NCBI GenBank assembly: GCA_022410635.1
Contig: JAJVDF010000213.1
Coordinates: 559,233 to 623,232, forward strand
Direction of reading: 5' to 3'
DNA length: 64,000 nt
Origin: Tretioscincus oriximinensis
Taxonomy: Eukaryota; Chordata; Lepidosauria; Squamata; Gymnophthalmidae
Shown here: positions 19,975 to 31,463 of the stretch, one piece after another
Layout: each line of letters begins with the position of its first letter
Position numbering within the stretch: position 1 is the first letter of the stretch
Notes under the pieces: model-generated
Databases searched by the model: none
What the model saw: only the letters and a program-made list of their open reading frames with translations
Told to the model about the DNA's origin: nothing
Program-made: the position numbers and the translations under genes

Positions 19975-22900
19975 CGCTGTGCTTATCAGACTACAATCCC
20001 TAGCATTCCCTGTGAGCCTGCATACAATTTCCAAGAATTCTCTGCTAGCTGAAAGCCAATCAGCTTTTTAAAATTTACATGCTGAAACTTTGAGACATCT
20101 TTCTTTTGGCCTTTGCAAAATGGAGACTGCCTAAAATCGCATTATATCTAGTGGTTATTTACTCCGCAATAAAGAGCTTTGGAGTTCATGGAACACTGCA
20201 TATGCATGTTTCCATGGGGCAGACAGAAGGCAAAATTGTCTCCAAAGTGATGTATATCAGTTGTGGGGATCAGGCCAGGGATGTGATGAGAACATACTGT
20301 GTCACAAGCTACTGAACATAGCCTAGACTGGGAAGTGAAAGAACCAACCAACAAGAAACAGATACTTTTGTGGATTACAGATAGGCTGAGCTGGTGAGAG
20401 TAAAAAGGCTGGGAGATGTAGGTACTTAACAAGAGCCAGTAATGAGAAGTTGGGAGTAGAATTTCAGCAGAACTATGAGTGAAAGGAACTTAAAGGTAGG
20501 ACTGATAACAAGCAGGAGAACAAATGTACTCAGGACGGAAAAGGGCAAAAAAGTACAGCCCAGGTCTTATCTTCTCCAGAAGTTTCCCACTCTTCAGTGA
20601 AAATTCAAGAAAGGAAATAACTTTTATGTACACAGTGTCCGTGCTGTTGTCCATTTGATTATCTTCTCTAGTTAAGCTCTTCTTATGAAGAAAATGATAA
20701 GCAGCCTGATAGCAAATATTCAGATTTAGACAACATAATTTGACACAGCATGGGGAAAGGGTTTTCCATTTAAGAAGGTAATTGCATTTGAGATATTCTT
20801 CATAAGAACTATGGTGATGTTTCTATGTTTTACAGCACAAGTTTACATCATTGCCTTTAATGTATTTGGCTCCTTTGTTATAGAAACCACACATGGGGCT
20901 ATTTTCAGATGCCAGTCAAAAGCATAATGGCTCATAAATTAGGGTAACCCAAAAGCTATTATAGACTTTCGTTGAAAAAGGTATTTGTCAAAGATTGCAC
21001 GAAGTTCTAATGCTCTTCTGATGCCTGGTGTTATTTATATTGGTATGAATTAAGTCTGCATTACTGTAATTAGCAATGCTTTAGTTTGAAAAGAAAGGAA
21101 AAAGTTTAAATAGCAAGAGAAATTAAGGGTTATTCTTAAGCACCACAAGACTATTTTTCTTTCTTTAGCCAGCTAGCAGTGTTTTATGTAATTTTAAATA
21201 TATTTTTTCTTTAGTGACTCTCCAGCAAATGGGAGATAATAACATACAGATCTGAAAAACCTTGTTTTTAAGAGGGATCGTGATAGTGGTATTAAACATA
21301 GGTCGTTTCCACACTTCCTTTAACTTCTGGACTTTTGTGGTATGGGATAGTTAATTCATCCCAATCTGAGAAAGTTTGAATGGGAATGGAGACAGAATGA
21401 GGAAAATCATTTGAATAAATGAATAGGGTTTTGAAGCAAACCTCCAATTTTCCAGTTTGTTGTCATTTTCCTACCACTACCACACCACCACCAGTTTCAC
21501 TAGCAACACACCCAGTTGAACATATGGGGTAAGAAGCTTCCTCTTCTTTTATATCATGCCAGATCCCTTCAAAGGTAAAGAAGATTTTGCAATCAAAGGA
21601 TGAAATATCACCTTTTATATTGTTTTTGTGCAAGTAAATTGGATAATATTCCATAGAATGTGCCTTCCTTCAGCTAGATTCAAAATGTCTCCAGGTTTTG
21701 CTTTCAAGGATTTGGGAAACCTTATTATGTCTGAATTTCCTGTTCTATTGCCAACTTTTATAGGTCAGACACATAAACTGAGCTTTGGAATTTAAAAGTT
21801 AGAGTGCCTGCCTTGTTACTTTGAGAAAGCAGACAAGGAAGCTGTGTCCTTCTGGAAATAGGAATAATAATCTCTTACAAGAATTTATGAGGACTAACTT
21901 GTTAATTAACATGTTGCTTTTTTTGTTCCGTTATTAAATTATAAATGATTTTTTGTGACCTCCATGAACCTGTTGTCTCCCGGAGTTTGCTTAAGTTCTC
22001 GTTTCTTGGTTCCATGACTCCAGCCATCTCATCCTCCGCTGTCCCTTTTGCCTTCTGCTTCAGACTTCCATGGTAATTAACACGAGTCGGTATCATACCC
22101 TTATTTAAAAGCAAACAAAAAGAGCACACAAACTTCATTTAAAGGGCAATAGATTGTTAGCATCTTTGATACTGTTAATAACAGTGAAGACATTATTGTA
22201 TTGTCAGAAGGAATTAAGATGTCAGAAAGATTCTGACAGTTCTTTTTATCTTCTTTTTTAATGTTATTTCTACACAGAGAATTGCTAGGAGCATAATGCT
22301 ATTTTTGTGCTTATAATATACACTGGGTCAGCTCTTCATTCATTCACTGATGGTACATGAGATTGCTTATTGGCTCATTGCACTTCTGAAATAATTCTTA
22401 GGGCAACATGTTTCATATTACAGGGCAGTTTGTTTTATATCATACTCATTCGTATGTCCTGACTGCAGAATGAGGTTGTTTCACAGCCATGCTTTTTCAT
22501 TACATTTCAGGAACAGTCAGTAAAAGTCCCAAGTTAATTCCAGGCTCGATACATCAAATATATTGTACTTCCATGTTTTTAATTAAGCACAGACATGTTG
22601 TTGCACATCACGGCATACATACATTAATACTAATAATTTACATAAGAACCCATCATAACAAGCATGATTCTGGGTTATGAATTAGAACAGAAGATAGTCA
22701 TAGTCCATCTAATCTAGCATCCTATCTCATACAATGATTCTAGACAGCTCAAGCAGAAGACAAAGACAAAGCTTTCCCCTGTTCTCAAATCCCCGCAATT
22801 GGCATTTAGAGGCATTCTGCTTTTCTTTAAAGAGAAAAAGAAAACAAAGGAAGGAAATAAACTCTTAATGGCCACATTGAAATGGAAAATATAGGAGAAA

Positions 22901-24700
22901 TGGACGTTATTGAATTGGCATATTTACGTTGCTGATCAAGTAAAGTTTGATATCTTGAATGAGCAGAGGCAGATTTGGTTGGTGAATTATATAGGCAAGA
23001 ATAGGTAGAAGGTTCTATTAAGTATGGGTAAAGATTTAGCCCATAAGGAAGAGCTAAATAAAAATGTAAGAATGCTGAAAGGTGTTACTATTTTTGTAAG
23101 CCACACCAGCTTTTCTTGTTTAAGTTAGGCTTAATGCTTTGAAAGAAGAAGGTGCCTAAAGGCCAGCACCTGCCTTTTTCTCTAGCCTGTTACTTTCACA
23201 CAACTTTCAAACACTGCTTCTGTGTGTCCAACTGCTCTTCTGTTTAGACAGCATAGGTGGCACTTAAGCCACTACGCAGGTCGGTATGACTTAACACTCG
23301 AATATTAAAGGATAAGGTGGAATTCTCCCTTCTGGTCTGTAGAAAGCTGACATTTAAGAAACCATAAACCATTGGAAGAATGATAATGTATATTTTGGGT
23401 AACGTTTTCCTTGAAAGTTAGTTACCCATGAAATACTTCAGAATAAGATTGAATAGTTATTGAGTTATAATCATACAATCGTAAATATATAACAAAAATT
23501 TGCGCTAGCTCTTATTCAAAATTATATCCTGTATTAAAGGGCTCCTGCTATGGTGGATCCTGTGTGGTCTGCACCAACATTTGAATGACAAGTCCCTATT
23601 TCAAGATATAATCCAGAATATAAGAACCAGAATAGTAAGGGTTTTACTGAGAGTTTTCCACTCTAATGACATTTTTATAGCTATGAAACCATAAATAGTT
23701 ATGTGAATATTGATTATGTGCTTAAGACCAGCAAACATACTGATACAGTAAGTTGTGTCTGAGTCCATGGGCATATGTTTGTGTGGACAAAGGATATGCA
23801 TCTCCATATGTTTGTACTTACAGCTTATCTGTGCATATGTTTATCTGTCTTGAGACATGCACTTGAAATAGAATGCTAATCCTCCCTTTCATTCGTTAAT
23901 TACTGTGCTCAAGCTGCTTCACTCAGAACATTTTCCTTACATGAACATAGGAGAAAAAAGCACATATTTGTATCCTTCATCAAGAATGAGGAACAGTTCA
24001 CGCAGGCTAGAAATTGGATGCTAATTGAGGCTTTCCAATACATATAGCAACACAATATTAATTCATGAATGGATATGTAAAAGATTTTGTTTACTAGTCT
24101 GTTTTAACTATATTCTTTTTATTTTAAAAAAATAAATAAGGAAAGGTCAAGATCCTGGACAGGAAGCAAGAAAATATTTGTAATGGCAATATAAACTGTT
24201 GGTACACCCTACATGCCTCTGCATGACATCTGCATGACAGTCTTGCTCCAGAAATCCCTGTCAGGGACACTAGTGGAATATGCCTGTTGTCACTATGCAA
24301 TACCATGGGCTGCTAATCTCTTTCTTCTGCTGCTCCTTCTGTTTGTCTTCTACCCCTCCACTTTGTACCTGGTCCTGCTCTTTCATGGATGCGCCACCTG
24401 AGCAGCATGGGCATGTTGCAATTTGAAGTGGGCAATAGTGTATGGGCACTCTGCCTAGTTGGTGCAGGTGCCCCAGTGGTTCACAGGGGGCAGGTTTTAT
24501 AGTTGGTTTGCAGTCGTATATTTGAGGTGATGGACAGCCATTTTGTTCAGTCACCTCGATTAGAAGACCGAATGCCACAATGCACTTTAGTATAGTGGAT
24601 ATGGCTCCAGAAGTTGAAGATTTTTAGTCCATTGCTTCTCAACTTAAACAAGGTCAGTGGTAAAAGAATTCAAATAAATAGTTGTGTTTAAATCAGGATT
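19975..24700. other. Intron stretch with no recognised element
   Basis: AT-rich DNA without splice-compatible coding exons, RNA genes or clear repeats. Short open frames present are isolated and uninformative. Confidence 0.55.
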
Positions 24701-24707
24701 TCTAGGT

Positions 24708-24760
24708 AGGAGGTCTAGTAGCACCTTAAAGACAAACAAGCTCGGTGGCATGGACATTCC
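24708..24760. repeat. Fragment of a dispersed reptile repeat
   Basis: GGTCTAGTAGCACCTTAAAG followed by ACAAACAAG resembles the phrase found at the ends of the hairpin-forming repeat class (related in style to the tail with GCTAGACTAACACGGCTA at 12283). Only about 50 bp are recognisable. Confidence 0.35.
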
Positions 24761-27700
24761 ATAGACTAAACCATTTCTAACACACTGATGTTCCAGAGAA
24801 CTACAGTTTGCACAGGGTCCGAACTGTTCTTTAAGGATCTGTTACAGTGCATCTACAACACATTTAGAGAGGTGTTGTAACAGACTCCTAAAACACAATA
24901 TTGAGACCTATGAAACAGAGTCATAGTGAGAGCAACTGTCTCCAAATGTAGAAAATTTGGAACAGTGATATCTAGAGATGTGAAAGTTTGAGATGTTGGA
25001 AAATTCACTCAAATACTTGTATTTGTAATAGTTGGACAGAGCCATTGGAGTGGCTGAAATGTCTCTAGCACACAGTATCAAAACTGAAAAACAATTGTTT
25101 TCAAGCTTTGAAGGCAGCCTTAAATGGCTAGAAATGGATTTCATCAATCCATCAAGCAAACAGCCACTCTAACCTACCACATTTCTGACTCAGAATACAT
25201 TCTCAGGGCCAGATACATTCTTCTTAATGCATGGCATATGTATGTATTCAAAAGGTACTTAAAATATATGTAGGTTGCATCCACATGTGCTCCTATATGC
25301 AAACAATACCTTATTGTATTTTGTAACAGTTCCCAAGAATTCAGTTTAATGATAGGTTGATTATCATAATAGAGAAAACATTCTGAAGCAGCCATTTCTG
25401 ATTATCTTTGATGGAAAACAATTAGAAGTATCATGTCGCTGATAGCGTCTTCCTTTCATTAGACAATGGGAGCAAGGAGACACTGTAAAAGCAGATAATG
25501 TGTCAGCATCACAATTAAACCACACAACAGGATTCTAGCACTTAATTCATAGTGAAAAAAGTGTGGGCACCTGCACTCTCTTTACTCCCCCAGCATTGGA
25601 TCAAGGTCATGGGTAAGACTTCTAAATCTTTATTCAGTAGCAGCTTCCGGGAGTTAACCATATATCCGTGCACACACCTCTTCTTAAAAAACTTTCTTGC
25701 ATGTTTGGAAAGTTCATGCAATATGTTATCAAAGCATTGTGGCTGGGAAACTTGCCAGACATCCAGCAGCCACTTTAGTAACCCACAAGCCCATGTGTAT
25801 CTGGTGGGGCATAGCCAGAGACAATGGAGACTTTCCATGTTTTTCACTGTCTTTTACAGTCAAAGTACTTTATTCAGGGGATTAGGGGTGCTGGTTTCCA
25901 TCAGCATTAATGAAAACTGGCCTCACTCTAGCTGTTTTTACTGCATAATGGAAACACAGCTCTAAAAAGTACCGTAAATATTTTGTGACTATAATTTATG
26001 CAAGACAAAAACAAAACCCCATTCCATTTTAAAGTTGTCCTTGCCATATCTTCAGTTGCATTTCCCTATGGGTTTGATCATTTTGTCATTTTCTTTTTGT
26101 CTGCAGAGCAGGAATAGAAACAGACCTATAGTTAGAAATTGCTGTTTCCTTGATTTGCAATCTCTCCACAGCTCTCAGCACTCCAGCCTTGTTTGAGAGG
26201 AGGCATGCACAACACGAGGTGTCACATCATCTCCGCCTGTACAGTTCCCACTAGGGACCAAAGCATCTTATTTATATCATTGTTATCTTTGCAGGCAGAA
26301 GAGACATTCAGGCTTGAAGTCTTGCTGACTATCAGCAACTGCTTGCCTGTGGGAATTTGACCATCCTGTACCAGCCACTGTTCTCAATCTCTGACTACAG
26401 ATTGCTTCTCTGGGCTTTCTCAATGGCACTGCTTTACCATTCAATTTGAAAGACAGGGGGAGGTCTTAAAATGATCTGGGAAACGATGCCATAAGGACAG
26501 AGTTACGGTCTCTACCCTGACAATTTCCTCAGTATCTTCTCGCTGGTCAAAAATGATCTTGTATACAGGAATAACATATTTACAGTCCCCAAAGGCAAGA
26601 TCCTAAACAAAACAGGCACTTGGGGAAAGAGAACAAAAAAGCAAATATCCGTAACCATGCATTGTAAACCCCATTTATTTCTGGAGTTGGTCTAAAATAT
26701 TGTAGAAAGCTAAAAGGCCAAGAATTAGAATTCACTTTGTCACATACAGACTGCTGCAATTAATTTTTGTATTTTACTCCCTCTGTCCAGAACAATGTTT
26801 TTGGAGTAAAAATTGCTCTTTTAGCTGCTTTTTTGTCAGACCATAAGAGCCAGGATTAACTTATCTTTGAGAAATTAAAGTGAGTCAGTAGCTAGTACAT
26901 TGGTGTCATTATTACCATCTTTTCCTTCCTTCCTTTGTTCTGTTCTGTATTCTGCCCTATATCTTAAGGATTCAGAGTGAAATATTAAAGCAGTTTAAAA
27001 TTACATGTGAAACAATTAGCTTCTGGGCAGTCCCCAGAGAGAAAAACAGTTGCTTCTTCAGTCAAAAGCATAGGTAGGATATAAGCATCTTCACCACCAT
27101 CAGTGTATAAAGGGATGGTACCCAGTGCATCCCAAAAGAAAGTCTATTATATAGCTTGAATACTACAATTGAAACTGATCCAATTTTCTGAGTAGTAGTA
27201 ATAGGGTTCATTTGGAGGATTTCCTCACGTGAAAAAGTTTATGAACACCAAAAACACTCATGTCACTGAGATGAACTCAGGAATATGCCCAGATTGTACA
27301 TCTGTTTTCCCCAGAATAGTCCAACACAATTAAGAAGGTCCCCCTATTGCCCAACTTTGTACCCTAAAGAACTTGTAATACTTATCTGGATTTCAAGTTC
27401 TTATTGAACAATATCCAGCTCCCTGTTGCCTCCAGCCAAAGTATTAAGAAGTAGATGGATGGAGTGATGGAATCGAGCACTATTTGCATACATGGCTTCT
27501 GAATCCAAACCTCTCAACAGCCTTGCACAATTGCTTAGAAAGTACAGAAAACTTGGCAAGTGTCATTTTCACAGGACCCACAGAAAGCTTCTATTGTAGC
27601 CATCATGTATTGACTTGCTATAATGTTGCAAGTGAATTTCACATTAGATTTTACAGACTTCCCACTATTTGTGTTGGGATGGCACATTCTACCTGGATCA

Positions 27701-27913
27701 GGCCTACAAGGGCCAGATTTATGACCACACCTTATGATAATCACAGCTTTGTTTTGGGACATTCACTCAACCTAGTTTATTCTTAAGCGTACTTAGGACA
27801 ATATATTAATAGGTAATGAGTGCATTGTTACAAATGAATCTTTTCCTAGGGAGGACTGATGTTTTCACCCTATTGCAAGATTAAGCTGATGCTATGGTAT
27901 GCCTTAGGAAAAC
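24761..27913. other. Intron stretch, nothing convincing recognised
   Basis: Apart from the doubtful frame at 25542-25847, no repeat family, RNA gene or exon is supported. Confidence 0.5.
25542..25847 (-). other. Uncertain open frame, possible degraded LINE-like C-terminus
   Basis: A 101-residue open frame with CLWLCP followed by a Trp-spaced stretch (YTWACGLLKWLLDVW). The Cys-Pro/Trp pattern is reminiscent of zinc-binding C-termini of some LINE ORF2 proteins, but no second conserved block supports it, and the reverse strand is open over the same interval. There is no in-frame continuation upstream because a stop is met two codons before the start. It is not called a gene. Confidence 0.2.
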
Positions 27914-27925
27914 TAAGGAATATCT

Positions 27926-28111
27926 CAGAGAAATAGCTGTGTTAGTCTAGTAGAAAGTCCAGCAAAGGAGCTAGCAGCACTTTGAGACTAACTTGAGAAA
28001 AGTGGGTGGCATAAGCTTTCGTAGACACGTCTACTTCTTCAGATGCATCTTCAGAAGCATCTGAAGAAGTAGACGTGTCTACGAAAGCTTATGCCACCCA
28101 CTTTTCTCAAG
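27926..28111. mobile_element. Hairpin retro-insertion C: 55-bp perfect arms, 12-bp TSD
   Basis: Arms 27992-28046 and 28057-28111 are exact reverse complements with a 10-nt loop. The one-sided tail is on the left (27926-27991, CAGAGAAATAGCTGTGTTAG and on). It is flanked by a perfect 12-bp duplication TAAGGAATATCT (27914-27925 and 28112-28123). Same family as 12086-12316 but in the opposite orientation, with several substitutions that are present in both arms of this copy. Confidence 0.85.
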
Positions 28112-28123
28112 TAAGGAATATCT

Positions 28124-28843
28124 GTTATGAATATCCCTTAGACACGTAAATATATTCACAGACCTGTGAGTACCTGACAGATTCCACAGCATACTATGTG
28201 GGTGGTAGTTCTATAAACAGTGCAGGAGATAATGACTTATTCTTTGATTGGTTAACTATTGATAAACCATTTCATTCTAGATCTGTAGTGTGATCAGCAT
28301 GGAATGGCATTTGCTTTGCCTTACAAACATAACTAATAGTGTTTGCCCTGTAATCTAGGTCTCTTAATTAAAGTTAAAAAGTACCTGATGCCCTTGTGAG
28401 TTACTGAATACTCAAACAGAAACTGAGAGCAATGACTATAGATATATCATTTCATATATTTGGCCCTAATAGAATGGAAGTGTTTTTATTTTTTTTTATT
28501 TGTATATTACATTGTTTCTTGGAACTCTAAGTCTTAGTTCACTTATAACTTGAGGCCTTTCTATATTTATAGACTGATAACTTTTTGCATTTAGCAACTA
28601 AGTAAGGAAGAGCTTTTCTAGCCTTAACTTTCTGCTTTGGAGATTGTTTCAAATTAATAACAAAAATGAAAATAGCTGATTTTTTTTAAAAAAACTGAGT
28701 TTATTTAAATTATTGTGAACATATTGAGCAAATATGGTAGGTTGACCTGCATTTGCAATATTATTTTGTTTTGTGTTGCAAAATAAGTGGCTTATTCTTC
28801 TATGCTACATCATTAATGATTATCAATTTGTATGCAATTTCAG
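28124..28843. other. Intron end before the transmembrane exon
   Basis: AT-rich DNA leading to the acceptor TATGCAATTTCAG. No repeat is recognised. T-rich runs near 28490 and 28680. Confidence 0.6.
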
Positions 28844-29082
28844 GCATTTCTTGTTCAAGACATCTTCTGGAACGACTCCTTTATTTAGTAGTTCTTCACC
28901 TGGATATCCTTTGACCTCAGGAACTGTTTACACGCCACCACCTAGACTGTTACCTAGAAATACGTTCTCCAGAAATGCATTCAAGCTAAAAAAGCCCTCC
29001 AAGTACTGTAGCTGGAAATGTGCTGCTTTATCGGCGATAGCTGCTGCAATATTGCTTGCCATCTTGCTGGCCTATTTCATAG
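28844..29082 (+). CDS. TENM2: TENM2 (teneurin-2) internal coding exon with the transmembrane helix
   Basis: Next exon of teneurin-2, after the acceptor TGCAATTTCAG and before the consensus donor GTAAGT. It supplies 1 base completing the split Arg codon (AGG), 79 codons and 1 base of the next codon (G), 239 nt in all. The peptide starts [14 protein letters not shown], continues with a Ser/Pro/Thr-rich linker, a second proline motif ([11 protein letters not shown]), a basic juxtamembrane stretch ([15 protein letters not shown]) and the hydrophobic helix [20 protein letters not shown]. This is the signal-anchor of a type II protein: the cytoplasmic side comes first and the large EGF/NHL/YD-repeat ectodomain would follow in later exons outside the window. 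Phase and reading frame agree exactly with exon 4707-4941. The sequence is intact, with no stops or indels. Confidence 0.96.
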
Positions 29083-29144
29083 GTAAGTGTATGTTCCCAA
29101 GAATGTTCTTAAGTTTCTGAAACAGCTTTAGTGTTCACTATTTA

Positions 29145-29155
29145 CCCCCCCCCCC
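29145..29155. repeat. Poly-C run (11)
   Basis: Uninterrupted C run about 60 bp downstream of the TENM2 exon donor, outside the splice site proper. Confidence 0.9.
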
Positions 29156-29159
29156 TCCA

Positions 29160-30490
29160 AATTATCAACCATTAATACATTGACAAGTGTGTTGTTTACA
29201 AAACCCATTTTCTATATGTGACTGGGGTAAGGTAGGCCTAAACCACTCTTGGAAGCAGCACATTTAAAGAGGGGGACAACTCATATGGTAGTGCACTTGC
29301 TATCCTTCAATGCCTGCATTATCGACATACAAATGGATAGTGTCAGTGCAGACAATCGATCTATTTGACTGTCCCACTTGTCCCATTATATAACGCATAG
29401 GAAACCTTTGCTCCTAGGTTTCAGTGTTGAGAGGGCAAAGAGTTTAGCTGGTGTCGATCATTCCTATCCTCCTATTCCTCCATTTTTTCTTAGTTTGGAG
29501 GCTGCCAGAGAAGTCAAGGAATTGTGATTTTTGAAATCTTACTTCATTTTACGTTATTTAAGTTTTCTAAAAAAGTTACTGTAATCTATCTTCCACAATA
29601 TTGAAACCTTCATGTGACTTAATTTTGTCAGTTCCATATACCAAGAAGTATTAGGAGAAAAATTCCATTCATAGTAAGAAACAAACGACAACAACAAAAA
29701 TAGTTGTAACCATTTAATGTTCATTTTCATGGACATTTTTTTCCTTTTCCCAAGGCTGCAAATCAAAATCTTTCCATTTTAGAACTAAATTGTGTTTGAA
29801 TATACACAGGGCTTTTTTGTTTGTTTTTTGTAACCATCACATTTCATTCATCACACAATAGCTGATACTTTTCAGATACTCAACCATATTGTCCTTATTC
29901 TTTTTGTCACACTCTATAGTGGTGATTTAGCTGCTTCATACTTCTTCATTGTCAGGCTGTATGTTGCCTTTGTTTCTGAATCACCCTGTTCTTTATAGTA
30001 TTGTATAGTCTTGCTATTGATTTTTTAAGTGTTTTCAGATGCTAAGTCCACTATAGCAAAACAATCTGGTAGTCAATAGGGTTTTTTCCCCCACCATAAT
30101 TCTAATGACAGTCATAAGTTTGCAATTCCTATAGTCTTATTTGACTAGCAATCTGCAATCCTTGATTACATAGGAACGCTGTTCCAGTTATCGGAGATGT
30201 CATCTTAAAAATCCAAATGCCTTTACTTTTCCTCAAGACAAAAATAGACAATTAAATGGAGAAGAGTATGGAAAAAAATAACTATTGTGAATTTTAAGGT
30301 TGATACCTCAAAAGAAAAAATTAGCTCTTCTATGATTTTCTCACAGATTTATAAACTTTCTTGGTGTTATGTCCAACAGAATGTTGTTTGTGAGTAAATG
30401 TTAAAGTCGATGGTTGTACCAAAACTGAGCAGGGGCTAAAACTGTGTATGTACTTTTATATGTTTATTTCTTCAATATGATTTTGGTAAC
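29160..30490. other. Intron stretch with no recognised element
   Basis: AT-rich intron following the exon. No exon, RNA gene or clear repeat seen. Confidence 0.55.
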
Positions 30491-30494
30491 ACAG

Positions 30495-30512
30495 CCCCCC
30501 CCCCCCCCCCTT
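30495..30512. repeat. Poly-C run (18)
   Basis: Eighteen consecutive C on the + strand (G on the other); likely length-unstable. Confidence 0.9.
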
Positions 30513-30599
30513 ATTAATATTGGTAGACGGTCCTTTATTATGAACTAGGCACTTGGATTTTATTACTTTGTAGATACGGTTTATTCCTCAGGTAGGCTG

Positions 30600-31160
30600 C
30601 CACCACTTCCCTCAGGAAGAAATTAATACTAAGGAGTGAAAATCATACCAGAATGAGCCCCTTTGCTTTGTATGCCCAAATAATAAAGTATTCTCTGTTT
30701 TAAACCATACAAACAGCTTTATTATAACAAAGTAACAGGCAACTCAAACATAAGGAAACCAATGATACAGATTAGCCACACTGGGTAGGGAAAAGTTCTT
30801 GAGCCTTTAATGTCTCTGGCTAAGCTTCCCTTTTGCTTGCCCACATTCAAAGTCTCTCAGCTTTCCCTTTCTATCCCCACTCCCCCAGCTGGTATGTATC
30901 CCTCTTTGGTATTTCTTTTATTTTCATACTCCAGCAGAGAACCACTTTTGATTCAGTTGTTTGATCACATGCTCAAACAATCTCTAAAACCATCCGACAT
31001 ACAATCCTACAACAAAACTCCAACAAGAATCCTCACAACAACTCAAACTCTCTCCTTTGCACCTCCCCCTTTTATATCCCAAGCCCCGCCCCCAAGACTT
31101 GGTCATTAGGCTTGGAAAATTTAAAGGAGCCTTGCTCCAATTAGGTGATTTCATTACAAT
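30600..31160 (-). mobile_element. LTR-like module with GC box, TATA box and poly(A) signal
   Basis: Read on the minus strand: a GC box GGGGGCGGGG (31084-31093), then TATAAAAGGGGG (TATA at about 31070-31076), a roughly 350-bp transcribed stretch, and AATAAAGCTG (about 30714-30723). Promoter, short R/U5-like region and poly(A) signal in this order are typical of a retrotransposon LTR. TG...CA ends are plausible at about 30598 and 31158 but no target duplication was found, so borders are approximate. It could instead be another Pol II promoter-bearing insertion. It is antisense to TENM2. Confidence 0.5.
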
Positions 31161-31274
31161 GGTATTTTCTGGTTCTTAAAACGAAAATGGATATTTCTGC
31201 AAAGCCTCACAGAGATCAGAATCAGTGCATTAGTATCAGTAAAGCCCAATGCTTTGAACTATGTGTAGGTTGTC

Positions 31275-31425
31275 TACATGCCCTGTGAAGTAGAGGGACT
31301 GAGAGTGTTCTAAAGAACTGTAATTGGCCCAAGATCACCCAGTTGGCTTCATGGAGGAGTCTGGAATTGAACCAGGATACTACCAAATAAGAGTCCAGCA
31401 CTCTTATCATTATACCAAACTGACT
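31275..31425 (-). repeat. tRNA-derived SINE, 5' half
   Basis: Related to 19020-19276: minus-strand CAGTTTGGTATAATGATAAG near the right end, the B-box region in GGTTCAATTCC, and GTGATCTTGGGCCAATTACA. The 3' tail is missing. Confidence 0.65.
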
Positions 31426-31463
31426 GTTTACAGAAATAAGTGACGTTCATCTTAATGTGTTTT

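Larger units (their letters stand above)
4942..28843 (+). other. TENM2: TENM2 intron of 23.9 kb between the two exons
   Basis: Bounded by the donor GTAGGT and an acceptor ending TTTCAG; the flanking exons are phase-compatible. Transposon-derived sequence clusters between 6.0 and 19.9 kb. The right half (19.9-27.9 kb) is AT-rich DNA in which nothing convincing is recognised. Confidence 0.9.

Noticed and set aside
25552..25965. 137-residue open frame on the + strand
   Set aside because: Overlaps an open frame on the other strand, has no domain features and no flanking splice sites of quality.
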